From NCBI GenBank assembly GCA_944327245.1, contig CALVHD010000005.1, forward strand, positions 28,169-92,168: a stretch of DNA of 64,000 nt, in the 5' to 3' direction. Numbering within the stretch: the first letter of the stretch is position 1; the number at the start of each line of letters is the position of its first letter. Below, one piece after another: positions 42,452-51,732 of the stretch. The notes beneath the pieces are model-generated. The model saw only the letters and a program-made list of their open reading frames with translations. It did no database searches and was not told where the DNA came from. The translations under genes and the position numbers were made by a program. The DNA is from Candidatus Gastranaerophilales bacterium (lineage in GTDB: Bacteria > Cyanobacteriota > Vampirovibrionia > Gastranaerophilales > Gastranaerophilaceae).

Positions 42452-44296
42452 ATGAAAAAATTTGCTTATTTAATCTTAATATTTATTGTAATTTTTACAT
42501 TTATTACGACTATCTTTAAAAAAGACTACGGATACGACAAAGCTCCAATCTTAAACGAAGAACCGCTCAAAACCCCCTATAAAAAAGTTGCGGGCTATAA
42601 AAATATTACAATAAACAATATTGATTATCTTCAAACTCTTCTTCCTGTAGGAAAATTTAACGGAACCTTTACAACAAGCATATTAGGCGAACCCAAAACC
42701 TTTAATCCTTATAATGCCAACGATGCAACAAGCGCAGAGCTTTCAGAAATAATGTATGACGGTTTAACACAAACAAATCCTAATGACGGAAGTGTTATTC
42801 CAAAATTAGCAAAAAGCTTTGAAGTTTTACCGGATAAAAAGACCTACATAATTCACTTAAGAAAAGGCATCAAATGGTCTGACGGCGTTGAAATAACGGC
42901 TGATGATGTTTATTTTACATATAATACAATAATATTCGGAGGCTTTGGCGATGGTTCAGCTAAAGATGTTATGACAATTGATGGATTAATGCCAAAAGTT
43001 GAAAAAATTGACAAATACACAATCAAATTTACAACACCAAAACCCTTTGCGCCATTTTTAAGAAATTTGTCAGCTTCAATTGTTCCAAAACATATCTTTG
43101 AAAAAGCCACAAATAAAGGTAAGGAATATTTTCTAACTTATCAGGGAATAGATATAAAACCTAAAAACCTTGTTGTTTCGGGTCCTTTTAAACTGAGCGA
43201 ATACCTGCCCTCTCAAAGAGTGGTTTTTGAAAAAAACCCAAATTATTATTTAATTAACACAAAAAATGAAAAACTGCCTTATATTGATAAACTCGTTATG
43301 TTAATTGTAGGCGATATGAACAATCAAACACTAAAGTTTGAATCAGGAGCAATTGATATGCTGTCAATCAATGCTTCTTTATTGGACAGATATAGAGAAT
43401 TAAAAAAACACAATGATTTTGAATTATACAACTTAGGACCCACAACAAACACAACTTTTATAGTATTTAACTTAAATAACAGAAAAAATAAAGATGGTAA
43501 ATATTACGTAGACCCCAAAAAACAAAAATGGTTTCAGGATAAAAACTTCAGAAGCGCAATAGATTGGGCAATAGATAGAGAAGACTTAATTTTGAATATT
43601 TTTTCCGGCTTAGCGAGTCCTCTATATACGGCCGAACCGGTTAACAGTTTATTTTTAAATGAAAAAATAGCAACCGGACACAAAAAAGACCTTGAATACG
43701 CTAAAAAATTACTTCAAAAAAGCGGTTTTTATTATAAAAACAATGAATTATACGACAAAGACAACAACAGAGTTGAATTTGAACTTTTAACAAACGCAGG
43801 CAATACTCAAAGAGAAGCCAGCGGAGTTTCCATTAAACAGGACCTCGAAAAATTAGGAATAAAAGTCAATTTTAAAGCAATAGAATTTAACAGCTTAATT
43901 AATAAAACCCTAAATTCACTTGATTATGACTGTATTATTATTGCTCTTACTTCTAATATTTTAGAGCCAAACGCCGGCTACAACGTATGGACAAGCAACG
44001 GTGCTTTACATTTGTTCAACAAAAGAACTCAAAACGATTTAAAATCAAGCGATAAACCGTATAAATTTGAAACAGAACTGGATGAAATATTTAAAAAAGG
44101 TGCGCTTGAATTAGATTTCAAAAAAAGAAAAGAAATCTATGATAAATATCAAGAATTAATTGCCCAAGAAAATCCAATGATATATCTATATGCTCCATTA
44201 AATATCAGCGCAATAAGAAATAAAGTTAAAAACATATACCCAACTGAACTTGGCGGATTAATATATAACATAGCTTCAATATACATTGATAATTAA
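42452..44296 (+). CDS. Peptide/nickel ABC transporter substrate-binding protein (SBP_bac_5)
   Basis: Periplasmic ligand-binding protein of the OppA/DppA family. It begins MKKFAYLILIFIVIFTFITT, a signal or anchor segment without a lipobox Cys. The family core includes LAKSFEVLPDKKTYIIHLRK, then GIKWSDGVEITADDVYFTYN, and FRSAIDWAIDRE. An in-frame ATG at 42392 would add 20 residues but has no ribosome binding site and would bury the signal segment, so I prefer 42452. No permease or ATPase genes are adjacent, so it is an orphan binding protein. Confidence 0.88.
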   Translation: MKKFAYLILIFIVIFTFITTIFKKDYGYDKAPILNEEPLKTPYKKVAGYKNITINNIDYLQTLLPVGKFNGTFTTSILGEPKTFNPYNANDATSAELSEIMYDGLTQTNPNDGSVIPKLAKSFEVLPDKKTYIIHLRKGIKWSDGVEITADDVYFTYNTIIFGGFGDGSAKDVMTIDGLMPKVEKIDKYTIKFTTPKPFAPFLRNLSASIVPKHIFEKATNKGKEYFLTYQGIDIKPKNLVVSGPFKLSEYLPSQRVVFEKNPNYYLINTKNEKLPYIDKLVMLIVGDMNNQTLKFESGAIDMLSINASLLDRYRELKKHNDFELYNLGPTTNTTFIVFNLNNRKNKDGKYYVDPKKQKWFQDKNFRSAIDWAIDREDLILNIFSGLASPLYTAEPVNSLFLNEKIATGHKKDLEYAKKLLQKSGFYYKNNELYDKDNNRVEFELLTNAGNTQREASGVSIKQDLEKLGIKVNFKAIEFNSLINKTLNSLDYDCIIIALTSNILEPNAGYNVWTSNGALHLFNKRTQNDLKSSDKPYKFETELDEIFKKGALELDFKKRKEIYDKYQELIAQENPMIYLYAPLNISAIRNKVKNIYPTELGGLIYNIASIYIDN

Positions 44297-44335
44297 GAAT
44301 TATTAAGGGCTGATTTTCAAATATTATATTTTATG

Positions 44336-44341
44336 TATAAT
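44336..44341 (+). promoter_or_regulatory. -10 box placed for a leaderless GH13 mRNA
   Basis: TATAAT preceded by TG ends 6 bases before the preferred ATG at 44348, so the expected first base is the A of ATG. No Shine-Dalgarno is seen. Confidence 0.45.
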
Positions 44342-44347
44342 CAGTGT

Positions 44348-46375
44348 ATGAAAAAATTAGTATCTGTTTTAATGCTTTTATCTTTTATTCTGTCATATCC
44401 TATATCCGCAATGGCTATAGAAAACAAAGAGCAAGTTCAAAATGCGCAAATTGTTCAAAACGGAATAAATTCAAAAATCGAAAAAGAAATTAAAGACTCA
44501 ATTATTGAAATTTATGGCAAAGAAGACTCTGAAGAAATATATGAAAATGTTATTAATTTAGCTCAAAGAGCAATAAAAGCCAGACCGCAAGAATTATTGG
44601 AACAAGATCTCAAAAGAAGCTCTGATTGGTATAAAAACGAAATTATCTATATGTTCTATGTTGATCAATTCGGCGTAGTTCAAAAAGATAAGAAAAATAC
44701 CTTTAAAGACACAAGCAAGATGTTTGATTATCTTGAAGATTTAGGGGTAACAACTCTTTATATGCTTCCTTTTGCAGACAGCCCAATGAAAGACATGGGT
44801 TTTGACGTTAAAAATCCAAAAACAGTAAGAAGAGATTTAGGCGGAATGGCAGAATTTAAAGATTTTGTTAAAGAAGCCAAAAAACGCGGTTTTAAAATTA
44901 AAGCAGATTTAGTTTTAAACCATTTTTCAGACACCCACGAGTGGTTTAAAAAATTAGAACAAGGTGATTTAACATATCTTGATTATTTTATTTGGCGAGA
45001 TACAATGCCGCAATATACAAAGTATCAGGATGAAAAACTTGGAACGGTTATAGAATATAAAGAAGACAACGGTCAAATTTCAAAAAGAAGGTTAATTTTC
45101 CCTGAAAATACTGAAAACAACTGGAGAAAAGTAACCATTAACAACAAAGACTATTATTTATATCACACTTTTTATCCTTTTCAACTTGATATAAACTGGC
45201 AAAATCCAAATGTATTATATTATGTTTTAGATATTATTTCCAACTGGGCAAATTTAGGAATAGATATTTTCAGAATGGATGCAATTCCGTATCTTTCTAA
45301 AGAAATAGGAACAAATGCAGAAAATCTTCCAAAAACACATGCGATAATAAAACTTTTAAGCAACTATATCCAACTGAGTGCACCATCAAGTGTAATTCAG
45401 GTTGAAGCATGCCAACTCCCCAAAGAAATTCTGCATTATTTCGGCAAAGAAAGAACAGTTGAAATTAATATAAAAGACGAGAAAAAAGAATTAAAAAGGA
45501 CATCAGAAGCTCAAATTGCATATCATTTTCCATACATGCCTGCCATTTGGGCAAGTTTAATCACAGAAGATAAAAAATATTTTACAGAAGCCTACAAAAA
45601 TACTCCGACAATTCCGCAAAGTGCTGCCTGGGGTGTATTTTTAAGAGTACATGACGAACTTACTCTTGAAATGGTAAGCCCTGAAGTTCGAGAAATTGTA
45701 TTTGACGATTTAGTTTCAAAAGGTGCAAGTTTTAGAAAAGGCTTTGGAGTTTCAGGCAGATTAGCAAACTTTTTAGACAAAGACCCCGATAGAATACAAG
45801 AGGCTTTTTCAATATTACTATCACTGCCCGGAATTCCCATAATATACTATGGAGATGAAGTAGGAGTTGCAAACAACTTTGAAAATGCCAAAAAAATTGC
45901 TCAAAAAAGAGCTCAAGGCGAAAATGGCAACAAAAAATCGCTTTTATCCGCTTTTGATTCAAGAGATATCCACAGAGGCGATGTACCTCAAAAACTATTC
46001 TACGGCTCAACCAAAGGTTATTATGAATTTAATTCAAGAGTATACAAAAAAGTTAAAAACTTAATTGCTCTAAGAAAAAGCTTGCCCGTAATGGTTAGCG
46101 GAAGTTTTGATATATTAAAAACAAAGTCAAAAAGCAATTTTGCATACATAAGAAAAAACAAAGATAAAAAAATTCTTGTTATACACAATTTATCAAAAGA
46201 AAAATTGGTTGCTCAGCTTGACCTGCCTGCAGATATAATCATAAAAAACGGAGGCAGCATAAAAACTCTTAAAAATCTTATCAATGATGACAATATAAGA
46301 GTAAATATATCACTTCAAAATAAAACAATGCACTTAAGAATGGCGCCTTATCAAACGCTATGGCTTGAATTATAG
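44348..46375 (+). CDS. Exported GH13 glycosidase resembling trehalose synthase
   Basis: Signal peptide MKKLVSVLMLLSFILSYPISA with a likely AMA/IE cleavage. An extra ~80-residue helical part precedes the TIM barrel. GH13 regions are ADLVLNHFSDTH, GIDIFRMDAIPYL (nucleophile D311), VIQVEACQLP (acid/base E353) and FLRVHDELTLEMV (D436). The YHFPYMPAIWASL and HDELTLEMV blocks resemble trehalose synthase (GH13_16), normally a cytoplasmic maltose isomerase. Here it is exported, so a periplasmic maltose/maltodextrin hydrolase or transglycosidase is likely. An in-frame ATG lies at 44333, but it overlaps the -10 box. Confidence 0.85.
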   Translation: MKKLVSVLMLLSFILSYPISAMAIENKEQVQNAQIVQNGINSKIEKEIKDSIIEIYGKEDSEEIYENVINLAQRAIKARPQELLEQDLKRSSDWYKNEIIYMFYVDQFGVVQKDKKNTFKDTSKMFDYLEDLGVTTLYMLPFADSPMKDMGFDVKNPKTVRRDLGGMAEFKDFVKEAKKRGFKIKADLVLNHFSDTHEWFKKLEQGDLTYLDYFIWRDTMPQYTKYQDEKLGTVIEYKEDNGQISKRRLIFPENTENNWRKVTINNKDYYLYHTFYPFQLDINWQNPNVLYYVLDIISNWANLGIDIFRMDAIPYLSKEIGTNAENLPKTHAIIKLLSNYIQLSAPSSVIQVEACQLPKEILHYFGKERTVEINIKDEKKELKRTSEAQIAYHFPYMPAIWASLITEDKKYFTEAYKNTPTIPQSAAWGVFLRVHDELTLEMVSPEVREIVFDDLVSKGASFRKGFGVSGRLANFLDKDPDRIQEAFSILLSLPGIPIIYYGDEVGVANNFENAKKIAQKRAQGENGNKKSLLSAFDSRDIHRGDVPQKLFYGSTKGYYEFNSRVYKKVKNLIALRKSLPVMVSGSFDILKTKSKSNFAYIRKNKDKKILVIHNLSKEKLVAQLDLPADIIIKNGGSIKTLKNLINDDNIRVNISLQNKTMHLRMAPYQTLWLEL

Positions 46376-46391
46376 CTAGAATGGAAGAAAT

Positions 46392-47513
46392 ATGACTAAT
46401 GAAAATATTGAAATAAAACCCAAAAAAACCAAAATTCTAAATTATATAAATGTTTTTCGCGGTCTTGCAATTTTATTAATTATAATGGGACATACTATGC
46501 AATTTGGACAAACAGGAAGCCTTCCCAATATTATAAATTGCGAAATCATATGCGGTGGAACAGCTCTATTTATTTTTATTTCGGGATTTTTATTTCAACA
46601 CTTGTCCTATAAATATGAGTTTAAAAATTATATGAAAAAGAAATGGACAAATGTTGTTATGCCATATTTAATTACGGCAATTCCGGGGATATTTTTCTGT
46701 CTATACTGTCCTTTAGCATATAAAAATGCTTTTATGGGCTTAAATCCTATTATTCAAATACCTGTTTTATTATCAATAGGCAGAGTTCACAATGTGCCTA
46801 CTTGGTTTATTCCAATGATAATTATATTTTTCTTTTTCTCTTGGATATTTATCAAACTTGAGAAAAAAGATATTTTATATAAACTCCTGCCAATATTATT
46901 TTTAATAACAATTTTTGTTCCAAGAGGGGTTGCAGAATATGAATCAACTTTAGGACTTAGTTATTTAGCCAAATATATCGTTTATGCCAAATACATTCTT
47001 TCAAATTTTGTTCATTTTCTGTCTTTATATGTTTTTGGAATGTATTGTTCAAAAAACAAAGATATTCTTGACAAATTTTATGATAAAAGATTATTGTTAT
47101 GGATATTTATGCTTCTATTCAGTGGATTAGACATATATTTGCAATATAAATATAATTATTCAAATTATACAATATCGAAAATATTTTTAACTATGCTTAC
47201 TGTTGCATATTTAAAACATTACGATGAGTTTATCTTATCTCATAAAAAAACAAACAAAACTCTTGATTTTATTGCAAAATACAGCTTCGGCTTATTTTTT
47301 GTACATTGGTATTGGTTTTTTATCTACAATCAAATTTTCAATTTACCGACAGTAGCACCTTTAGTTAATAATGATTATCTTTTAACTTTTGGGATAATAA
47401 TAGCAAGATTTTTTGTAGTCGCAGCAATTTCATTACTGTCATTATTTATAGCAAAAACAATACTGTTGAAAATCAACAAAGATATTAACACAAGAGAATT
47501 TTTAGGATTATAA
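46392..47513 (+). CDS. Acyltransferase family 3 integral membrane protein
   Basis: The 373-residue product has about ten membrane segments. The family start is visible: NVFRGLAILLIIMGHTMQ, with the conserved RG and catalytic His, then GGTALFIFISGFLFQ. Members of Acyl_transf_3 (OatA, NodX and others) O-acylate surface sugars, lipids or peptidoglycan. It starts 16 bp after the GH13 gene and ends 1 bp before tcdA, so these are probably transcribed together. The substrate cannot be told from sequence. Confidence 0.88.
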   Translation: MTNENIEIKPKKTKILNYINVFRGLAILLIIMGHTMQFGQTGSLPNIINCEIICGGTALFIFISGFLFQHLSYKYEFKNYMKKKWTNVVMPYLITAIPGIFFCLYCPLAYKNAFMGLNPIIQIPVLLSIGRVHNVPTWFIPMIIIFFFFSWIFIKLEKKDILYKLLPILFLITIFVPRGVAEYESTLGLSYLAKYIVYAKYILSNFVHFLSLYVFGMYCSKNKDILDKFYDKRLLLWIFMLLFSGLDIYLQYKYNYSNYTISKIFLTMLTVAYLKHYDEFILSHKKTNKTLDFIAKYSFGLFFVHWYWFFIYNQIFNLPTVAPLVNNDYLLTFGIIIARFFVVAAISLLSLFIAKTILLKINKDINTREFLGL

Positions 47514-47514
47514 A

Positions 47515-48207
47515 ATGTCTGATTTTTCAAGATTAGAATTAATGTTTGGTTCAAAAAACATTAAAAAACTAAAATCTAAAAAGATTATTGTTTTTGGAAT
47601 AGGCGGTGTGGGAGGCTACTGCGTTGAAGCGCTCACCAGAAGCGCCATTGGAAAAATCGACATAGTTGATAATGACAAAATTTCTACATCAAATATTAAT
47701 AGACAATTAATTGCGCTTAATTCCACCATTGGAGAAAATAAAGTCGACGTTATGAAAAAAAGAATGCTGGATATTAACCCTGAAATTGATGTTGAAGCAT
47801 ACAATCTTTTTTTCTTACCGGAAAATCAAGATAAAATCGATTTTTCAAAATATGACTATATAATTGACGCCATCGATACAATTAAAGCAAAAATAGCGCT
47901 CGTTGAATGTGCTCAAAAATATAATATTCCTATAATTTCATCTATGGGTACAGGCAATAAAATTAATCCTTTAAAATTTGAAGTTTCTGATATATATAAA
48001 ACATCCGTCTGCCCCTTAGCCAGAGTAATGCGTCAAGAGCTTAAAAAAAGAAATATAAAAAATTTAAAAGTGGTTTATTCAAAAGAAACACCAATTAAAG
48101 TTGAAAACACAAAAGGGAAAGTTGTTCCGTCATCCAATTCTTTTGTCCCCGGTGTTTGTGGTTTAATAATAGCAGGTGAAGTTATTAAGGATTTAATTAG
48201 TTTATAA
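47515..48207 (+). CDS. tcdA: tRNA threonylcarbamoyladenosine dehydratase
   Basis: E1-like ThiF/MoeB-family enzyme that cyclises t6A37 to ct6A in tRNA. The nucleotide loop GIGGVGGYCVEAL occupies residues 28-40. VDNDKISTSNINRQLIAL follows, then YIIDAIDTIKAKI, and TSVCPLARVMRQELKKR, typical of the TcdA/CsdL subgroup rather than MoeB. The length of 230 fits, and it lacks the two CxxC zinc pairs of MoeB. Its ATG follows the acyltransferase stop by one base. Confidence 0.88.
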   Translation: MSDFSRLELMFGSKNIKKLKSKKIIVFGIGGVGGYCVEALTRSAIGKIDIVDNDKISTSNINRQLIALNSTIGENKVDVMKKRMLDINPEIDVEAYNLFFLPENQDKIDFSKYDYIIDAIDTIKAKIALVECAQKYNIPIISSMGTGNKINPLKFEVSDIYKTSVCPLARVMRQELKKRNIKNLKVVYSKETPIKVENTKGKVVPSSNSFVPGVCGLIIAGEVIKDLISL

Positions 48208-48218
48208 TTGAGATCAAT

Positions 48219-48791
48219 ATGAAAAATAAAACTGAAAAAGAAAAAATGTTAAATGGTGAGCTATATGATGCAGCTTTAGACGAAAGTTTATTTAACGACA
48301 GAATTAAATGCAAAACATTATGTCAAAAATACAATAATCTTTCAATTGAAAATTTAGAAGAAAGAAAAAACTTAATTAAACAAATTCTACACAAAACAGG
48401 ACAGAATTTTCATATTGAGCAATCTTTTTATTGTGATTACGGATACAATATTACAATCGGAGAAAATTTCTATTCAAACCATAACCTTGTTATTTTAGAT
48501 TGTGCGAAAGTGGAATTTGGCAGTAATGTTTTTATTGGCCCTAATTGCGGTTTTTACACAGCCGAACACCCTCTTGATGTTGAAAGAAGGATAAAAGGGC
48601 TTGAATACGCTAAACCAATTAAAATCGGAAATAATGTTTGGTTTGGAGGAAATGTTGTTGTTCTATCAGGTGTAACAATTGGGGATAATTCTGTCATAGG
48701 AGCCGGAAGTGTAGTTACCAAAGATATTCCGTCTAATGTGGTTGCTGTCGGAAATCCTTGCAAAGTCATTAAAAAGATAGAAAATAATTAA
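48219..48791 (+). CDS. Maltose/galactoside O-acetyltransferase family (left-handed beta-helix)
   Basis: Acetyl-CoA-dependent sugar O-acetyltransferase of the Maa/LacA/NodL group. It starts with the family helical domain (KEKMLNGELYDAALDESLFN). Hexapeptide repeats form the beta-helix (YNITIGENFY, FGSNVFIGPNCGF, IKIGNNVWFGGNVVVLSGVT, IGDNSVIGAGSVVTKDI). The catalytic His is H117 in YTAEHPLD. The 190-residue length is typical. The physiological acceptor is not predictable. Its 3' end overlaps the convergent radical SAM gene by 4 bp. Confidence 0.9.
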   Translation: MKNKTEKEKMLNGELYDAALDESLFNDRIKCKTLCQKYNNLSIENLEERKNLIKQILHKTGQNFHIEQSFYCDYGYNITIGENFYSNHNLVILDCAKVEFGSNVFIGPNCGFYTAEHPLDVERRIKGLEYAKPIKIGNNVWFGGNVVVLSGVTIGDNSVIGAGSVVTKDIPSNVVAVGNPCKVIKKIENN

Positions 48792-49789
48792 AAAATACCA
48801 TCGCACTTGGTTTTACAAAAAATACATTTATTTTCACTATCAAGATTCACTTTTGTTGTCTTAAAGCCATCTCTTTCAATTATTGGCTTGTTGCAATTTT
48901 TGCAGTATGTTGTTGAAGTTTCTTTATTAATTATATTTCCGCAATATACATAATTAAGTCCCTCATCAAGCGCTATTTGCCTTGCCTTAAAAAGAGTTTT
49001 TGCGCTTGTTTTTTCTTTATTAAATTTATAAGAAGGATGATATGCGCTAAAATGCAAGATTGTATCATCGCCAAGATTTTCAATAATCCATTTTGATTGA
49101 TTTTTGAGCATTTTATCATCATCATTTTCACCTTCAATTAATAAAGTTGTAATTTCAAGATGAATATTTGTATTTTCTTTTACATAGACTAATGTATCTA
49201 ATACAGGTTTTAAATTTGCAAAACAATTTCTTCGATAAAAATCTTCGCTAAACCCCTTTAAATCAACATTCATTGCATCTATATAAGAAAAAAATTCTTC
49301 TCTTGGTTTTGGATTGATATATCCTGCTGTTACCAAAACGGTTTTAATATTTTCCTTATGAGCCAAAATACCGACATCGATTGCATATTCAAAGAAAACC
49401 ACAGGGTCATTATATGTAAAAGCAATACTCTTACAATCATATTCTTTTGCAATTTTAACTATTGTCTGCGGTTTATAGGGTTTTTCTTCGATTAATATAT
49501 TTGAATCTTTTTTTGTTAAATGCCAATTTTGACAAAATAAACAACCCATATTGCAGCCCAATGTACCAAAGGATAGTGTTCTTGAATTCGGATAAAAGTG
49601 ATATAGGGGCTTTTTTTCAATTGGATCAATATTAAGGCCTGTTGTTAAACCATATTTTGTTGAAATTATTTTCCCATCAACATTTTTTCTAACAGCGCAA
49701 AAACCCTCTTGATTAGTTTTTAATTTGCAAAATCTTGGACAAATTTCACATTGAACTATTTCATCAGTTAATTTTTTTTGATATTTCAT
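48788..49789 (-). CDS. amrS: AmmeMemoRadiSam system radical SAM enzyme
   Basis: The radical SAM 4Fe4S motif CNMGCLFC (CxxxCxxC) lies in FGTLGCNMGCLFCQNW. An N-terminal CEICPRFCKL and a C-terminal zinc-ribbon-like tail (YCKNCNKPII, CIFCKTKCDG) frame the barrel. Other blocks (KPLYHFYPNSRTLSFGTLGC, AFTYNDPVVFFEYAID, ILHFSAYHPSYKF) identify the AmrS group, related to pyruvate-formate-lyase activases. It is divergent from the fused Memo-AMMECR1 gene, its usual partners. The biochemical role is not established to my knowledge. Confidence 0.93.
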   Translation of the reverse strand: MKYQKKLTDEIVQCEICPRFCKLKTNQEGFCAVRKNVDGKIISTKYGLTTGLNIDPIEKKPLYHFYPNSRTLSFGTLGCNMGCLFCQNWHLTKKDSNILIEEKPYKPQTIVKIAKEYDCKSIAFTYNDPVVFFEYAIDVGILAHKENIKTVLVTAGYINPKPREEFFSYIDAMNVDLKGFSEDFYRRNCFANLKPVLDTLVYVKENTNIHLEITTLLIEGENDDDKMLKNQSKWIIENLGDDTILHFSAYHPSYKFNKEKTSAKTLFKARQIALDEGLNYVYCGNIINKETSTTYCKNCNKPIIERDGFKTTKVNLDSENKCIFCKTKCDGIF

Positions 49790-49841
49790 AAAATATATTA
49801 TAATATTTTTTAAGATTATTTAAAATATAGGTAAAAACAAA

Positions 49842-51182
49842 ATGACAAACTCCAAAAATCCAAGTGTTGATGGAATTTTCTATCCCAAAACAAAAGAAGA
49901 ATTAGATAATATTTTCAATAATTTTAAAAAAAATATATCTGTACCGAAAGAAAAATCAAGGGCTGTGATAGTTCCCCATGCAGGATATATTTATTCTGGA
50001 AATTTAGCATACAATGGCATTATTTTCCTAAAACCGGAACTTGAAAACATTTTTATAATTGCACCTGCACACAAATTTTATCTGGATGAATCTATAATAG
50101 CTAACTATGACAGTTTTATTTTACCTAACGGAAATATTGAAACAAACAAAGAAATAATAAACGAACTAAACCAAAAATTTAAAATAAAATTTTGTAATGA
50201 AGCGTTTGAAAATGAACACGCTATTGAAGTTCAACTTCCTATATTAAACTATATAAAAAAAGAAGGAAACTTTAAAATTATTCCAATCCTATCGGGAATA
50301 AACGATAAAGAAAAAATAAAAGAAATTATAAGTCATTATTGGAAAAACGAAAAAAACGGCTTTATAATTTCTTCTGATTTAAGTCATTTTCACAAACCCG
50401 ATGACGCAAGAAAAATTGACCTTGATAGTGCTAATTTAATTGAAAATAATGAAAGCACAAACTTCCATCCTCAAAGAGCATGCGGCAGTGTTGGAATATG
50501 CGCCTTAATGGATTTTGCAAAAGAAAATAATTTTTCACTCATCAGAATAGAAATGCTAAATTCTTCTGATATTACACACGACAACAAAAGCGCTGTTGGT
50601 TATGGGGCTTGGTTTTTAATTGAAGAAGAAAAAAATAAATATATAAAAAAACACTACAGCAATTTTGTTATTGAAACTTGTAAAAAAACAATTGAATTAA
50701 AAGGAAAATATTTCCCTAATCATTTTGATAACATATTTAACCAGCTGGGCGCTTGCTTTGTTACGCTTCAAGAAAACGGATTTTTAAGAGGTTGTATAGG
50801 TTCAATTATAGCCTACGAACCATTAATAAATAACCTGATTAAAAATGCCTATAATAGCGCTTACAAAGACCCTCGTTTTGCACCTTTAGATGAAAGTGAA
50901 TTTGATAAAATCAAAATTGAAGTTTCGCTACTATCAACACCTAAAAAAATTATTTTTTCAAATGAAGAAGATTTAATCGATAAAATTGTCCCTTTTGTTG
51001 ACGGTTTGATAATTAAAGATAAAAATTATCAGGCAGTTTATTTACCCTCTGTTTGGGAACAACTGCCTGATAAAAAATTATTCTTAAATTCTCTAAAGAA
51101 AAAAGCAGGTCTTGCTGAAAACTACTTTTCAGACACCTTTGAAGCATACCGATTTTACGCTGAAAAAATAGAAGATAGATAG
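49842..51182 (+). CDS. AmmeMemoRadiSam fusion: Memo (AmrB) + AMMECR1 (AmrA)
   Basis: Residues 1-270 are a Memo-family domain related to class III extradiol dioxygenases (VIVPHAGYIYSGNLAY, FIIAPAHKFYLDES, FIISSDLSHFHKPDDARK). Residues 280-440 are an AMMECR1 domain with the signature LRGCIGSI in CFVTLQENGFLRGCIGSI and AYKDPRFAPLDESEFD. The fusion order Memo-AMMECR1 is known, and the radical SAM gene sits 52 bp away in divergent orientation, so the three-part system is complete in two genes. It is soluble and probably modifies an unknown substrate. Confidence 0.93.
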   Translation: MTNSKNPSVDGIFYPKTKEELDNIFNNFKKNISVPKEKSRAVIVPHAGYIYSGNLAYNGIIFLKPELENIFIIAPAHKFYLDESIIANYDSFILPNGNIETNKEIINELNQKFKIKFCNEAFENEHAIEVQLPILNYIKKEGNFKIIPILSGINDKEKIKEIISHYWKNEKNGFIISSDLSHFHKPDDARKIDLDSANLIENNESTNFHPQRACGSVGICALMDFAKENNFSLIRIEMLNSSDITHDNKSAVGYGAWFLIEEEKNKYIKKHYSNFVIETCKKTIELKGKYFPNHFDNIFNQLGACFVTLQENGFLRGCIGSIIAYEPLINNLIKNAYNSAYKDPRFAPLDESEFDKIKIEVSLLSTPKKIIFSNEEDLIDKIVPFVDGLIIKDKNYQAVYLPSVWEQLPDKKLFLNSLKKKAGLAENYFSDTFEAYRFYAEKIEDR

Positions 51183-51189
51183 ATTAAAA

Positions 51190-51591
51190 TTAATCATCTT
51201 CGCCTAATTCAGCTTGTTGTCTTGAATATCCACAACTGGTTGCAGCTTCAATACCCTTATTATAATATGACTGAACTTCTTTAGGGTCTATGACTTCTCT
51301 AAATTGGTATTGCGCAATGCGTTTGTCTTTATTTCCAATAGTTATCATTTCAAACGCCCTTAGTGTTTTAATTTGTTTATCATAATCAAGAAACACTATG
51401 CTATCTGGAGAATTAATTATTTCATAACCATAAATTTTTCCGTTCGGATTTTGCACATTTGCCAATATACCATTTGACAAAGTGCGCAGTCCTGTTGGCT
51501 TATGGGTATAATTTTGGTTATTTTTTGATGAAGATTTTTTTATAGGTTTTTTATAACTTCTTGCGCCAAAACTAATTGGTGATATGTTCAT
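51190..51591 (-). CDS. Small tagged protein, paralogue of 52452-52847
   Basis: Not a family I can name. The 133-residue product starts MNISPISFGARSY, the M-x-I-x-P-I-x-F tag, followed by a Lys/Asn/Ser-rich linker (SSSKNNQNYTHKPTG). A compact domain has FLDYDKQIKTLRAFE and DPKEVQSYYNKGIEAA, ending TSCGYSRQQAELGEDD. It is clearly related to the protein at 52452 (shared linker, YDK-x-K-x-L-x-A, YY-x-K, CGYSR-x-x-AEL). The pair flanks a repeat protein gene. Upstream reads AAGGAATTG before the ATG. Confidence 0.68.
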   Translation of the reverse strand: MNISPISFGARSYKKPIKKSSSKNNQNYTHKPTGLRTLSNGILANVQNPNGKIYGYEIINSPDSIVFLDYDKQIKTLRAFEMITIGNKDKRIAQYQFREVIDPKEVQSYYNKGIEAATSCGYSRQQAELGEDD

Positions 51592-51732
51592 ACAATTCCT
51601 TTCCTTTTAACTCGTATTATAAATTATAGTCAAAAAATTTATAAATATGTTTTTTAGTTACATAAATTTACAGATTAATGGTTTTTAAAATATTTAAAGT
51701 ATAATTAAACCTACAAAAGGATAAACTAAAAT

